The notes under the pieces are model-generated. The model saw only the letters and a list, made by a program, of their open reading frames with translations. It had not been told where the DNA came from and ran no database searches. Made by a program: the position numbers and the translations under genes. DNA of 64,000 nucleotides, from contig CALVCU010000015.1 in the NCBI GenBank assembly GCA_944326135.1, forward strand, positions 62,001-126,000. Reading direction: 5' to 3'. This DNA is from an uncultured Ligilactobacillus sp. (GTDB lineage: Bacteria > Bacillota > Bacilli > Lactobacillales > Lactobacillaceae). Numbering within the stretch: position 1 is the first letter of the stretch; each line of letters starts with the position of its first letter. Positions 56,661 through 63,594 of the stretch are shown one piece after another.

Positions 56661-58055
56661 ATGAGTAGCAATAATAAACAACAAGACAAACCACAAATTA
56701 GTCTTTTTGAAGCAATTACAATCTTAGTTATCCTTTTTGGTGTATTAGGATATTTGATTATTGCACAACAAATTTCTCCTCAAGTTCCAATTTTAGTAGT
56801 TCTAACATTATTAATGTTCTATGGTAAATTTAGAGGCTTTTCATGGGATGATGTCATGGAAGGAATTGAAGAGGGCATCAAACCCGGAATCACTCCATTA
56901 ATGATTTTTCTCATGATTGGTGCTTTGATTGCATGTTGGATTTACTCTGGAACCATTCCTACAATTATGTATTTTGGATTTAATTTGGTTTCAGCCCAAT
57001 TTTTCTTACCAACAATTTTTATTGTATGTTCGCTAGTAGCGATTATCTGTGGTAGCTCCTTTACAACAATTTCAACGATTGGAATTGCTTTTATGGGAAT
57101 TGGAACTGTTTTACATGTCAATCCTGCATTAACAGTTGGAGCAATCGTTTCTGGAGCATTCTTTGGTGCTAATGTATCACCATTATCTGGAACAACTAAT
57201 TTAGCTGCTGGAATTGGTGGAATTGATCTATATGATCATATTAAGTCACTTTTATTTACTGATATGCCTGCATTTTTAGTTGTATTATTTATGTACTTTG
57301 TATGTGGATTAGGTACTAAAAATGTTCAGTTAACCGCTGTAACTAAATTGATGACACAAATTCAGCAACACTTTTGGATTTCATTCTGGGCAATTTTACC
57401 AATCATTTTATTATTGGTATTAGCATGGATGAGAGTTCCAGCAGTACCTTCACTAATTGCAGGGTCTGCATTAGGTGTTTTAGTTGGTTTTATTCACAAT
57501 CCACATACTTCCTTAGCCACGATTGCAGATTACATTATGAATGGTTATGTAGCACATACCCATAATAAAATGCTTGATACGTTATTTTCAAAGGGTGGCA
57601 TTTCAAGTATGCTTTCATCTGCAGCATTGATTATTCTGGCATTAGCTCTTGGAGGTCTACTTATTAAATTTGACATTATTGGAACAATTATCAATCATTT
57701 ATCTGCAACCGTTAATCGACCAGGAAGTTTGATTTGTTTAACTGCTTTAAGTTGTATTGGAGTTAATTTTTTAGTAGGAGAGCAATATCTCTCAATTATC
57801 TTACCTGGGCAAGCATTTGAAACTTCATACTTAAAGCAAAATCTTCCACATCAATATTTAACACGGACTTTGAATGACGCAGGAGCGGCTGTTAATGCGA
57901 TTGTTCCATGGGGCGTTAGTGGAACCTTTATTGCTGGAGCATTACAAATTGATGCAATGAAATATATTCCATATGCATTCTTTCCTTTATTAGTTCCAGT
58001 AATTACAATTATTATCGGTTTCTTTATGAAGAAAAAACAATTAAAGACAGTATAA
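56661..58055 (+). CDS. nhaC: NhaC-family Na+/H+ antiporter
   Basis: A 464-residue antiporter with about twelve spans. The GAIVSGAFFGANVSPLSGTTNLAAGIGGIDLYDHI block near residues 165-200 is the NhaC hallmark, and GVNFLVGEQYLSIILPGQAF with NDAGAAVNAIVPWGVSG near 365-420 completes the second half. It exchanges Na+ for H+ at the cytoplasmic membrane for sodium and pH homeostasis. AAGGTGGAG precedes the ATG. A TGATAAGAT extended -10 lies at 56608-56616. It is distinct from the family member truncated at the left edge of the window. Confidence 0.93.
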   Translation: MSSNNKQQDKPQISLFEAITILVILFGVLGYLIIAQQISPQVPILVVLTLLMFYGKFRGFSWDDVMEGIEEGIKPGITPLMIFLMIGALIACWIYSGTIPTIMYFGFNLVSAQFFLPTIFIVCSLVAIICGSSFTTISTIGIAFMGIGTVLHVNPALTVGAIVSGAFFGANVSPLSGTTNLAAGIGGIDLYDHIKSLLFTDMPAFLVVLFMYFVCGLGTKNVQLTAVTKLMTQIQQHFWISFWAILPIILLLVLAWMRVPAVPSLIAGSALGVLVGFIHNPHTSLATIADYIMNGYVAHTHNKMLDTLFSKGGISSMLSSAALIILALALGGLLIKFDIIGTIINHLSATVNRPGSLICLTALSCIGVNFLVGEQYLSIILPGQAFETSYLKQNLPHQYLTRTLNDAGAAVNAIVPWGVSGTFIAGALQIDAMKYIPYAFFPLLVPVITIIIGFFMKKKQLKTV

Positions 58056-58100
58056 AAATAAGCCTTCAAATTACTAATAATGTAATTTGAAAGCTTATTT
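58056..58100. terminator. Bidirectional intrinsic terminator
   Basis: AATAAGCCTTCAAATTAC pairs, with one bulge/mismatch, with GTAATTTGAAAGCTTATT (58057-58099) and is flanked by A- and T-runs; it serves nhaC and comK. Confidence 0.85.
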
Positions 58101-58106
58101 TTTTAT

Positions 58107-58808
58107 CTACATATGTCCTTTGCTGTTATTACGTTTGAAAATCTTACCTAAAAATTTAATTTCCCGGGAAATTTCAATTTGAGAATATCCTTGATTGAGA
58201 AAAGTAAAATGCAAAATTGTGTGGATAAAACTCTTAATCCATGAACGTGCGTCTTCTTTAAGGTGCTTACATTTATGTGAAGGAATTTCGAGTGTAAGAT
58301 ATTTAGTTTGTAAATCTTTTATCAATTTATTTAAAGTATGATAAGTTGACCATGCTTTTGGGGCATTTCTTATCAGAACATAAGGATTAGTATTAAATTT
58401 TAACTTTAGCTCATTATGTGTAACAGCTAATGCAGTTGAGCTATCTAACATATGGATTTCTTTAATTTGGTTAAGAAATAAAATTGGTGAATTTGAATGA
58501 TGCGAATTTCCTTGCATGAAACAAATCAGTGTATTTTTGCCAATTACAGGCATTTGAACTGTTGAATTTTCATATAACATCCATTTGATTGAATGAATAA
58601 GTACCGGTGGCAGTGTATGGTTACTGAAGTAATCATGTAGAAATTTATTCATTTTCAAGTCAGATATGTAATGCTGACCGTTATCCATAACAATTAAAGT
58701 ATTTTTGTTAGGATCATTAGATTGACAAGGTCCAACGTAAACCACCTTTTTGAAATCGATTAGTGAATGATGGACCAAAATTGCATCTTTTTGCTCATCT
58801 ATAAGCAT
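58107..58808 (-). CDS. comK: ComK-like competence transcription factor
   Basis: A 233-residue soluble protein. The region MPVIGKNTLICFMQG...ILFLNQIKEIHMLDSSTALAVTHNELKLKFNTNPYVLIRNAPKAW lines up with the conserved core of ComK (pro/val-rich strand, W/F-x-x-x-H-V-K-E, T-x-V-x-F-x-N-G-K, then the Asn/Arg turn), and the protein is somewhat longer than the ~190-residue Bacillus ComK owing to a C-terminal basic extension. ComK activates DNA-uptake genes in Bacillus; in lactobacilli its role is less certain. The ATG at 58808 has AAGGAG eight bases upstream; a GTG at 58817 overlaps that site. It diverges from the sigma factor gene at 59013. Confidence 0.75.
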   Translation of the reverse strand: MLIDEQKDAILVHHSLIDFKKVVYVGPCQSNDPNKNTLIVMDNGQHYISDLKMNKFLHDYFSNHTLPPVLIHSIKWMLYENSTVQMPVIGKNTLICFMQGNSHHSNSPILFLNQIKEIHMLDSSTALAVTHNELKLKFNTNPYVLIRNAPKAWSTYHTLNKLIKDLQTKYLTLEIPSHKCKHLKEDARSWIKSFIHTILHFTFLNQGYSQIEISREIKFLGKIFKRNNSKGHM

Positions 58809-58841
58809 AAAAAACACTCCTTTATAAAAAATATTTAGTAT

Positions 58842-58878
58842 TTTCCATCACTTGACCTATAAAGGAAAGTGATAGTAT
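58842..58878. promoter_or_regulatory. Imperfect inverted repeat in the comK-sigma factor gap
   Basis: CCATCACTT (from about 58850) and AAGTGATAG (about 58867-58875) are imperfect inverted copies around CCTATAAAGG. They lie about 40 to 65 bases upstream of the comK start, where an operator could act on the divergent promoters. Confidence 0.35.
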
Positions 58879-58969
58879 CAAGGGATTGAACATAGAAATT
58901 ACCCCTCTATATATAAATACGCAATTTTTGCCCATTTTATAAATTAAATTTATTTTTTATGCTTTAAAT

Positions 58970-59008
58970 ATCATCTTGGCCAAGTTGAAATGATTTCAGA
59001 AAGATGAT
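58970..59008 (+). promoter_or_regulatory. Hairpin covering the ribosome site of the competence sigma factor
   Basis: ATCATCTT (58970-58977) is perfectly complementary to AAGATGAT (59001-59008), which ends four bases before the ATG and contains the only Shine-Dalgarno-like purines (AAAGA). Inside, TGAAA/TTTCA (58986-58990 and 58994-58998) form a second stem. Folded, the ribosome site would be buried. Confidence 0.55.
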
Positions 59009-59012
59009 TTGA

Positions 59013-59543
59013 ATGGAAAAAATAACTAAAGAAAACGCCCAAGCAGGCTTTGCAGAACTATTAGATAATGAGGTTGTGATTTACGCTGTATTGAAAAAAT
59101 TACATATTACGCGTAGCCATCCGCAATATGATGATTTTATATCAGAAGCACGATTGTTATATATAGAAGCGTATCAAAAAAATCAGCATCGCGATACTAA
59201 TAATTTCAATTTTTATTTTTCAAAGATTTATTGGGGATTACTAGATCGTATACGTCAAAATAAGTATCGCCAAGATCATCAATGCAATCCAGATGATAAT
59301 GATAGTGAGTTTGAATTTACTTTAGATAAGTTAGATTTACAGGAATTGATTGAAGAAAAAGAACTTATTGAAGGAATCTGTGAAGCGTGTAATTACAATG
59401 AGTGGTTAATTATTAAACAATATCTTGCAGGAAAGAATGTTACTGAAATTGCACGGCAATTAAATGTCTCACGAACAACGATTTATCAGCATCGCAAACG
59501 CCTTCGAAATAAGTTGTTACGAATTTTTGAAAATAAATCATAA
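59013..59543 (+). CDS. ComX/SigH-like alternative sigma factor
   Basis: A 176-residue sigma-70-family factor. Residues about 10-85 resemble region 2 (ARLLYIEAYQKN...FYFSKIYWGLLDRIRQNKYRQDHQ), a short acidic linker (DDNDSEFEF) follows, and region 4 with a clear helix-turn-helix (KNVTEIARQLNVSRTTIYQHRKRL) occupies 141-164. Size and the Ile-Arg-Gln-Asn pattern match SigH/ComX-type competence sigma factors of lactobacilli and streptococci. It would direct RNA polymerase to late competence promoters. The ribosome site is weak and lies in a hairpin. Divergence from comK strengthens the competence reading. Confidence 0.8.
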   Translation: MEKITKENAQAGFAELLDNEVVIYAVLKKLHITRSHPQYDDFISEARLLYIEAYQKNQHRDTNNFNFYFSKIYWGLLDRIRQNKYRQDHQCNPDDNDSEFEFTLDKLDLQELIEEKELIEGICEACNYNEWLIIKQYLAGKNVTEIARQLNVSRTTIYQHRKRLRNKLLRIFENKS

Positions 59544-59709
59544 TTTAGGTTTACATATTAAGTGCTAATTTCGTTTATATATTATGTAAGCTTACAAAAT
59601 AGAAATTCAAAAGAAAACAAGATTTTGAAAGTGATGTAGTTAATAAATGAAGACGTTCAATTAAATTAACTAGCAGACTTTGCAAATCTTAAAATGGAGG
59701 AATTTAAAA

Positions 59710-59916
59710 ATGACAGTAGAATGGAAGAAAACATCAATTAGTGTAGTACAAGAAATGGCAAATGGGGATGAACGTAAACGCTCATTTAATGGATTGAATG
59801 AACGAGCAACGGATGACCAAATCTCACAATTTGCAGAGGTTATCGGGAATCTTACTGGCGAACCAGTGATGCAAGTGATTGTAAGTCGTGCCGAAACAAT
59901 CAAAACAGAAGCATAA
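59710..59916 (+). CDS. DUF1659-family small protein
   Basis: A 68-residue soluble protein with the DUF1659 pattern: a beta-strand-rich start (VEWKKTSISVV), a central RKRSFNGLNERATDDQISQFAEVIGNL with Ser-Phe-Asn followed by the aspartate-glutamine-containing helix, and a final strand (QVIVSRAE). The ATG at 59710 follows GGAGGAATT; upstream in-frame TTG at 59680 has no ribosome site. Function is unknown. In Bacilli this family is commonly paired with a DUF2922 gene, as here. Confidence 0.8.
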   Translation: MTVEWKKTSISVVQEMANGDERKRSFNGLNERATDDQISQFAEVIGNLTGEPVMQVIVSRAETIKTEA

Positions 59917-59965
59917 GCAGAGATAAAAGGTAAGTTAGTTATAGAATAATTGGAAGAATTAGAAT

Positions 59966-60208
59966 ATGAAAAAATTAGATTTAGGATTTCGCTCAGCAAC
60001 AAAGAACGCAACACATCATTTACAACTAAAATATGTGAAAGATGAATTAGATGTTGATGTAATTAAAGAAGCAATGGATCAAATTGCAGAATTAGGAATT
60101 TTTGCAAATAAGAATGGCGAAGCAATTTACGCTAAACCTGTTTCAGCAAGTTATGTAGATACAACTGAAGAAGTTTTATTTTCAGAAGATATGAATGAAA
60201 ATGCATAG
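59966..60208 (+). CDS. DUF2922-family small protein
   Basis: An 80-residue soluble protein. The opening LDLGFRSATKNATHHLQLKYVKDELDVDVIKEAMDQI and the later NGEAIYAKPVSASYVDTTEEVLF match the DUF2922 pattern of two beta-strands, a helix and a final strand. GGAAGAA precedes the ATG. It lies 49 bases after the DUF1659 gene and shares its transcript, ended by the strong terminator at 60219-60251. Function is unknown; location beside a competence sigma factor may mean co-regulation. Confidence 0.8.
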   Translation: MKKLDLGFRSATKNATHHLQLKYVKDELDVDVIKEAMDQIAELGIFANKNGEAIYAKPVSASYVDTTEEVLFSEDMNENA

Positions 60209-60218
60209 GAAAGTATAA

Positions 60219-60253
60219 TAAAAAGGACGAGACATTTTGTCTCGTCCTTTTTT
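60219..60253 (+). terminator. Intrinsic terminator after the DUF1659/DUF2922 pair
   Basis: AAAGGACGAGAC pairs perfectly with GTCTCGTCCTTT (about 60222-60250, loop ATTTT) and runs into TTTTTT. Confidence 0.92.
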
Positions 60254-60310
60254 ATTACAAAACGATTAAGCTTTTTACAATATTTTTAGATTTTGCAAAA
60301 TCATTTTAAT

Positions 60311-60337
60311 TTGATATCAATATAGATGCGTTATGAT
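60311..60337 (+). promoter_or_regulatory. Candidate promoter of an intergenic small RNA
   Basis: TTGATA (60311-60316) and TATGAT (60332-60337) with a 15-base spacer. The -35 sits in a perfect 10-base palindrome TTGATATCAA. Confidence 0.4.
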
Positions 60338-60343
60338 AAATAA

Positions 60344-60443
60344 CATAGTCATCAAATGACTGTTTTATAAAATTTTCTTTTTTTAATGGTACCTATTGAT
60401 CCTAAAAGAAGAGATAGCTCAAAAAACTACCTCTTCTTTTTTT
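60344..60443 (+). ncRNA. Candidate small RNA in the 60.2-60.8 kb gap
   Basis: Between the candidate promoter and a terminator-like stem (GAAGAGATAG with CTACCTCTTC, one mismatch, loop CTCAAAAAA, then TTTTTTT) lie about 100 bases without a convincing reading frame. A perfect small hairpin AGTCAT/ATGACT lies near its start (about 60346-60360). No protein-coding gene reads into this terminator, since the preceding transcript ends at 60253. No known RNA family is recognised. Confidence 0.4.
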
Positions 60444-60665
60444 GGCTCAAGAATAAGAAAAGTATTTATCTAAAAATAATTTAAAGATAACTATTTAAAT
60501 TTAAATTAATATAGTTCGTGATTAATTTAACTTTCTTATTATTATTTAAAAATATTTATTAAGATAAGTTTAAAAAACTTTAAATCGGATATTAATTTGG
60601 TTAAAATGGTTACTTATCCGAGTAAAATGTAAAAGGTTGGAAATATTTATGAGGAGGATACAGAT

Positions 60666-60740
60666 ATGCGAAGAAAGTATCGTTTATCTTTTGCTATATT
60701 ATTCATTCATTTTTGGTTAAATCGATCATATTTTATTTGA
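60666..60740 (+). CDS. 24-residue leader-like peptide
   Basis: The ATG at 60666 has a perfect GAGGAGG (60651-60657) eight bases upstream, a stronger ribosome site than most full genes in the window. The peptide begins MRRKYRLSF and ends NRSYFI; it has a basic N-terminus, five Phe, two Tyr, one Trp and one His. It stops 56 bases before the CycA-like permease. It may be a leader peptide coupling translation to permease expression, or a small membrane peptide; no terminator/antiterminator pair is obvious after it. Confidence 0.45.
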   Translation: MRRKYRLSFAILFIHFWLNRSYFI

Positions 60741-60796
60741 TTTTAATTTATTTTTAATTTAACATTAATGATATATTTAAGCTTAGGAGGAGTATC

Positions 60797-62179
60797 ATGC
60801 AGAAACAGAATGATCAAATCGACACGCTTTCACGCTCACTTAAAAGTCGTCATGTAATGATGATCGCAATTGGTGGTGCTATTGGAACTGGATTGTTTCT
60901 TGGTTCTGGGACCGCTATTCGCAATGCCGGCCCTTCTGTTATCCTGTCATACTTAATCTTTGGTATTTTCGTCTTCTTTATGATGAGAGCACTTGGCGAA
61001 TTGCTAATGTCAGATTTAAGTAAACATTCATTTATTGATTTTATAAAAGAATATCTTGGAAATAAAACTTCATTTGTAATTGGCTGGATGTATTTTGGAT
61101 GCTTTTTAGCATGTGCGATGGCTGACTTAACTGCATCTGGTATTTATTTTAAATTTTGGTTTCCTGATTTACCTCAATGGATTCCACCACTAGTAATATT
61201 AGTTTGTTTGCTTTTAATTAATATGGTTAATGTAAGCATGTTTGGAGAACTTGAGAGTTGGTTGTCAATGGTTAAAATTTTAGCAATTATTGCTTTAATT
61301 GTCGTAGGTGCAATCCTTGTGGTCATACATGCTCATATTGGCAACTCAGTGGCTTCATTATCAAACTTGACATCACATCATGGATTCTTTCCTACTGGTT
61401 TATCCGGTTTTATTGAATCATTCCAAATGGTTGCTTTCGCGTTTGCTGGAATTGAAATGGTTGGTCTAACAGCTGGGGAAACTAAAGATCCCATTAATGA
61501 TATTCCTAAGTCCATCAATAGTTTACCTGTTCGAATCGGCTTATTCTATGTTGGATCAATGATTGCTATTATGTCTGTTTATCCATGGAACAAAATTCAA
61601 ACTTCATCAAGTCCTTTTGTTCAAGTATTTTCAGGCGCTGGAATCGCTGGAGCAGCAACTATTTTGAATATTGTAGTAATTACTGCAACCGTTTCTGCAA
61701 CTAACAGTGCTTTATTTAGTACAAGTCGTTCTTTATATTCACTTGCTAAAACTGGTCATGCACCTAAACGCTTTACCAAGCTAAGTAGTTCAGCTGTACC
61801 TAATAAAGCGTTGCAATTTTCTTCATTATTACTTTTCTTTGTTGTTATTTTAAACTACATCATTCCAGGAAAAGTTTTTGAAATTATTTCTAGTGTTGCT
61901 GCAATTAATTTTATTTTTGTATGGATTGTAATTCTCTTTTGCCATTATAAATATCGTCAAAAAATGAAACAAAAGGGACAAAATGCAGATGAATTAAAAT
62001 TCAAAATGCCTGGATATCCATTTACTGACTGGATTTCTTTAGTATTCTTTATTGCAATTTTAATCTTACTTGTATTCCTTCCACAAACTAAGTTAGCGAT
62101 GCTTATCTCTGTTATTTGGGTTGGAATTTTGCTCATATTCTCAGTTGCAATTGAACGTAAAAAAACGCAAAATAATTAA
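60797..62179 (+). CDS. CycA-like amino acid permease (D-Ser/D-Ala/Gly type)
   Basis: A 460-residue APC-superfamily (AAT family) proton-coupled permease with twelve spans. SLKSRHVMMIAIGGAIGTGLFLGSG is the family's first helix; FWFPDLPQWIPP, MFGELESWLSMVKI, FAFAGIEMVGLTAGETKDPINDIPKSINSLPVRI and SVYPWNKI follow the E. coli CycA sequence pattern closely. It is probably an uptake system for D-serine, D-alanine or glycine; the substrate is inferred from resemblance. GGAGGAG precedes the ATG. Its transcript ends at a bidirectional terminator facing another permease. Confidence 0.88.
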   Translation: MQKQNDQIDTLSRSLKSRHVMMIAIGGAIGTGLFLGSGTAIRNAGPSVILSYLIFGIFVFFMMRALGELLMSDLSKHSFIDFIKEYLGNKTSFVIGWMYFGCFLACAMADLTASGIYFKFWFPDLPQWIPPLVILVCLLLINMVNVSMFGELESWLSMVKILAIIALIVVGAILVVIHAHIGNSVASLSNLTSHHGFFPTGLSGFIESFQMVAFAFAGIEMVGLTAGETKDPINDIPKSINSLPVRIGLFYVGSMIAIMSVYPWNKIQTSSSPFVQVFSGAGIAGAATILNIVVITATVSATNSALFSTSRSLYSLAKTGHAPKRFTKLSSSAVPNKALQFSSLLLFFVVILNYIIPGKVFEIISSVAAINFIFVWIVILFCHYKYRQKMKQKGQNADELKFKMPGYPFTDWISLVFFIAILILLVFLPQTKLAMLISVIWVGILLIFSVAIERKKTQNN

Positions 62180-62185
62180 TTTTAG

Positions 62186-62244
62186 CTAATAAAAAAGAGT
62201 GTGAAAATCAATTCACTGAATTGATTTTTACGCTCTTTTTGTTT
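62186..62244. terminator. Bidirectional intrinsic terminator
   Basis: AAAAAGAGTGTGAAAATCAATTCA pairs with the complementary TGAATTGATTTTTACGCTCTTTTT (about 62191-62240, one mismatch), shared by converging permease genes. Confidence 0.88.
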
Positions 62245-63553
62245 TCATTAAATAATATATTGGAATACCAACAATTCCCCAAAATCCTAAGATTAAAATT
62301 GATTTCCAGTCATATAAGACTTCACTGAATAATACAAATGTTGTTGCGATAATTGCAATCACAGCAATTACTGTTGCACCAGGAACCTTATATGGTAATT
62401 CCACTTTACGACATCGTAAAATAAAAATACCGACAAACGCCATTAAATAAAATAAGTAAATACTAAAAATACAAATTCGAGATAATTTACCAGGATCAAA
62501 AAACAATACCATTATAATTGCAATTAAAGAAATCAATGAAATTGCCAAAATAGGTGATTTTGATTTTTGATTATAACGCATTAAATATTTTGAAAATGGT
62601 AATTGATCATCATCTGCCATTGATAATACCACTCGTGAGAAAGTCATCATTTTACCATTTAAACATGCTAAAATCGTTAAAATGATACCAATGTTAAAGA
62701 TCTTACCGCCGATTTCACCAAATGCATAATGTCCAAAAAATGGAGCTGTTTCTTTCCCTAGTTGTAAAATTAAGTCGGAAGGCAGCACTTGGAGAAATAC
62801 AATAGTAATCAGCATGTAGAGTAAGATAATCATCATGACCCCATGTACTAATGTTTGTGGAATTGTACGATGTGGTTGTTGGATTTCTCTTCCCATATTT
62901 GCCACAGCTGACCAACCATCGTAAGCAAACAAGCTGGAAATTACAGCAACCCCAAATTGATGACTTAGTAAGTTATCACCACTTTGAGCTGTAATAACAA
63001 TCTGTGATTTACCATACATTAATCCAGCAACTACAATTGCTCCGATCATTAAGATTTTTAATATGGAAAGTGCAAATTGAACTTTAATTGTTGCACTATT
63101 TGAAATACAATTAAAAATTAAAATTAGCAAAATTGCTCCAATTGCTAAATAAGGAAAATATTTTAAAGGAAGCCCAACAAATTTAACAAGCATAATTGCT
63201 AAATACATTCCTAAAGTTCCTAGTGTAGCAGGACCATAAATAATAACTTGAACCCAACCTGCCATAAATGCAGCAAATTTTCCGTAAATTTGTTTCAAAT
63301 ATGCATATAGTCCACCAGTTGTATATTTAGATCCTAACTGTGCAATCGTCAAACTTGCAGTAAGAGTAATTATCCCACCAAGTATCCATGCCATTAAAGC
63401 TAAAAAAGGAGATCCTGCAAACCTCAATACATCTGCTTGCTTAAAAAAGATCCCAGATCCCATTACGGAACCGATTAATAACATAAAAGTGTCGCGCATT
63501 CGTAATAAACGTTGCGGCTGCTCAATATTCAAATTCGTATCTTGCTGATTCAA
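62228..63553 (-). CDS. APC-family amino acid permease (LAT/SteT-like)
   Basis: A 441-residue transporter with twelve spans. MRDTFMLLIGSVMGSGIFFKQADVLRFAG is the first helix with the substrate-binding Gly-Ser-Gly-Ile-Phe motif. AQLGSKYTTGGLYAYLKQIYG and SSLFAYDGWSAVANMGREIQQPHRTIPQTLVHG match the LAT branch, which includes the serine/threonine exchanger SteT. Exchange of neutral amino acids is the family-level guess. The start ATG at 63553 has a GAAAGGAAAAATTTTTG-type upstream region (GAAAGG about ten bases away). Confidence 0.85.
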   Translation of the reverse strand: MNQQDTNLNIEQPQRLLRMRDTFMLLIGSVMGSGIFFKQADVLRFAGSPFLALMAWILGGIITLTASLTIAQLGSKYTTGGLYAYLKQIYGKFAAFMAGWVQVIIYGPATLGTLGMYLAIMLVKFVGLPLKYFPYLAIGAILLILIFNCISNSATIKVQFALSILKILMIGAIVVAGLMYGKSQIVITAQSGDNLLSHQFGVAVISSLFAYDGWSAVANMGREIQQPHRTIPQTLVHGVMMIILLYMLITIVFLQVLPSDLILQLGKETAPFFGHYAFGEIGGKIFNIGIILTILACLNGKMMTFSRVVLSMADDDQLPFSKYLMRYNQKSKSPILAISLISLIAIIMVLFFDPGKLSRICIFSIYLFYLMAFVGIFILRCRKVELPYKVPGATVIAVIAIIATTFVLFSEVLYDWKSILILGFWGIVGIPIYYLMKTKRA

Positions 63554-63594
63554 AAATTTTTCCTTTCTTCATTACCAGTAAGTAATAATGCTAA

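Larger units (their letters stand above)
60253..60796 (+). other. Non-coding stretch between DUF2922 and the CycA-like permease
   Basis: About 540 bases, very A/T-rich. It holds the candidate small RNA with its promoter and terminator (60311-60443), a featureless A/T-rich segment (about 60445-60590), and a short reading frame with a strong ribosome site (60666-60740). No conserved riboswitch or T-box sequence is visible. Confidence 0.7.

Noticed and set aside
60346..60385. AGTCAT/ATGACT hairpin plus T-rich sequence as an independent terminator
   Set aside because: The stem is only six A/T-rich pairs and the T-run is interrupted and distant, so it is treated as part of the candidate small RNA.
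60652..60723. Alternative overlapping short frame starting at the ATG at 60650
   Set aside because: Its start codon overlaps the GAGGAGG site itself and its own upstream AAAGG is too far away; the frame at 60666 is better supported.
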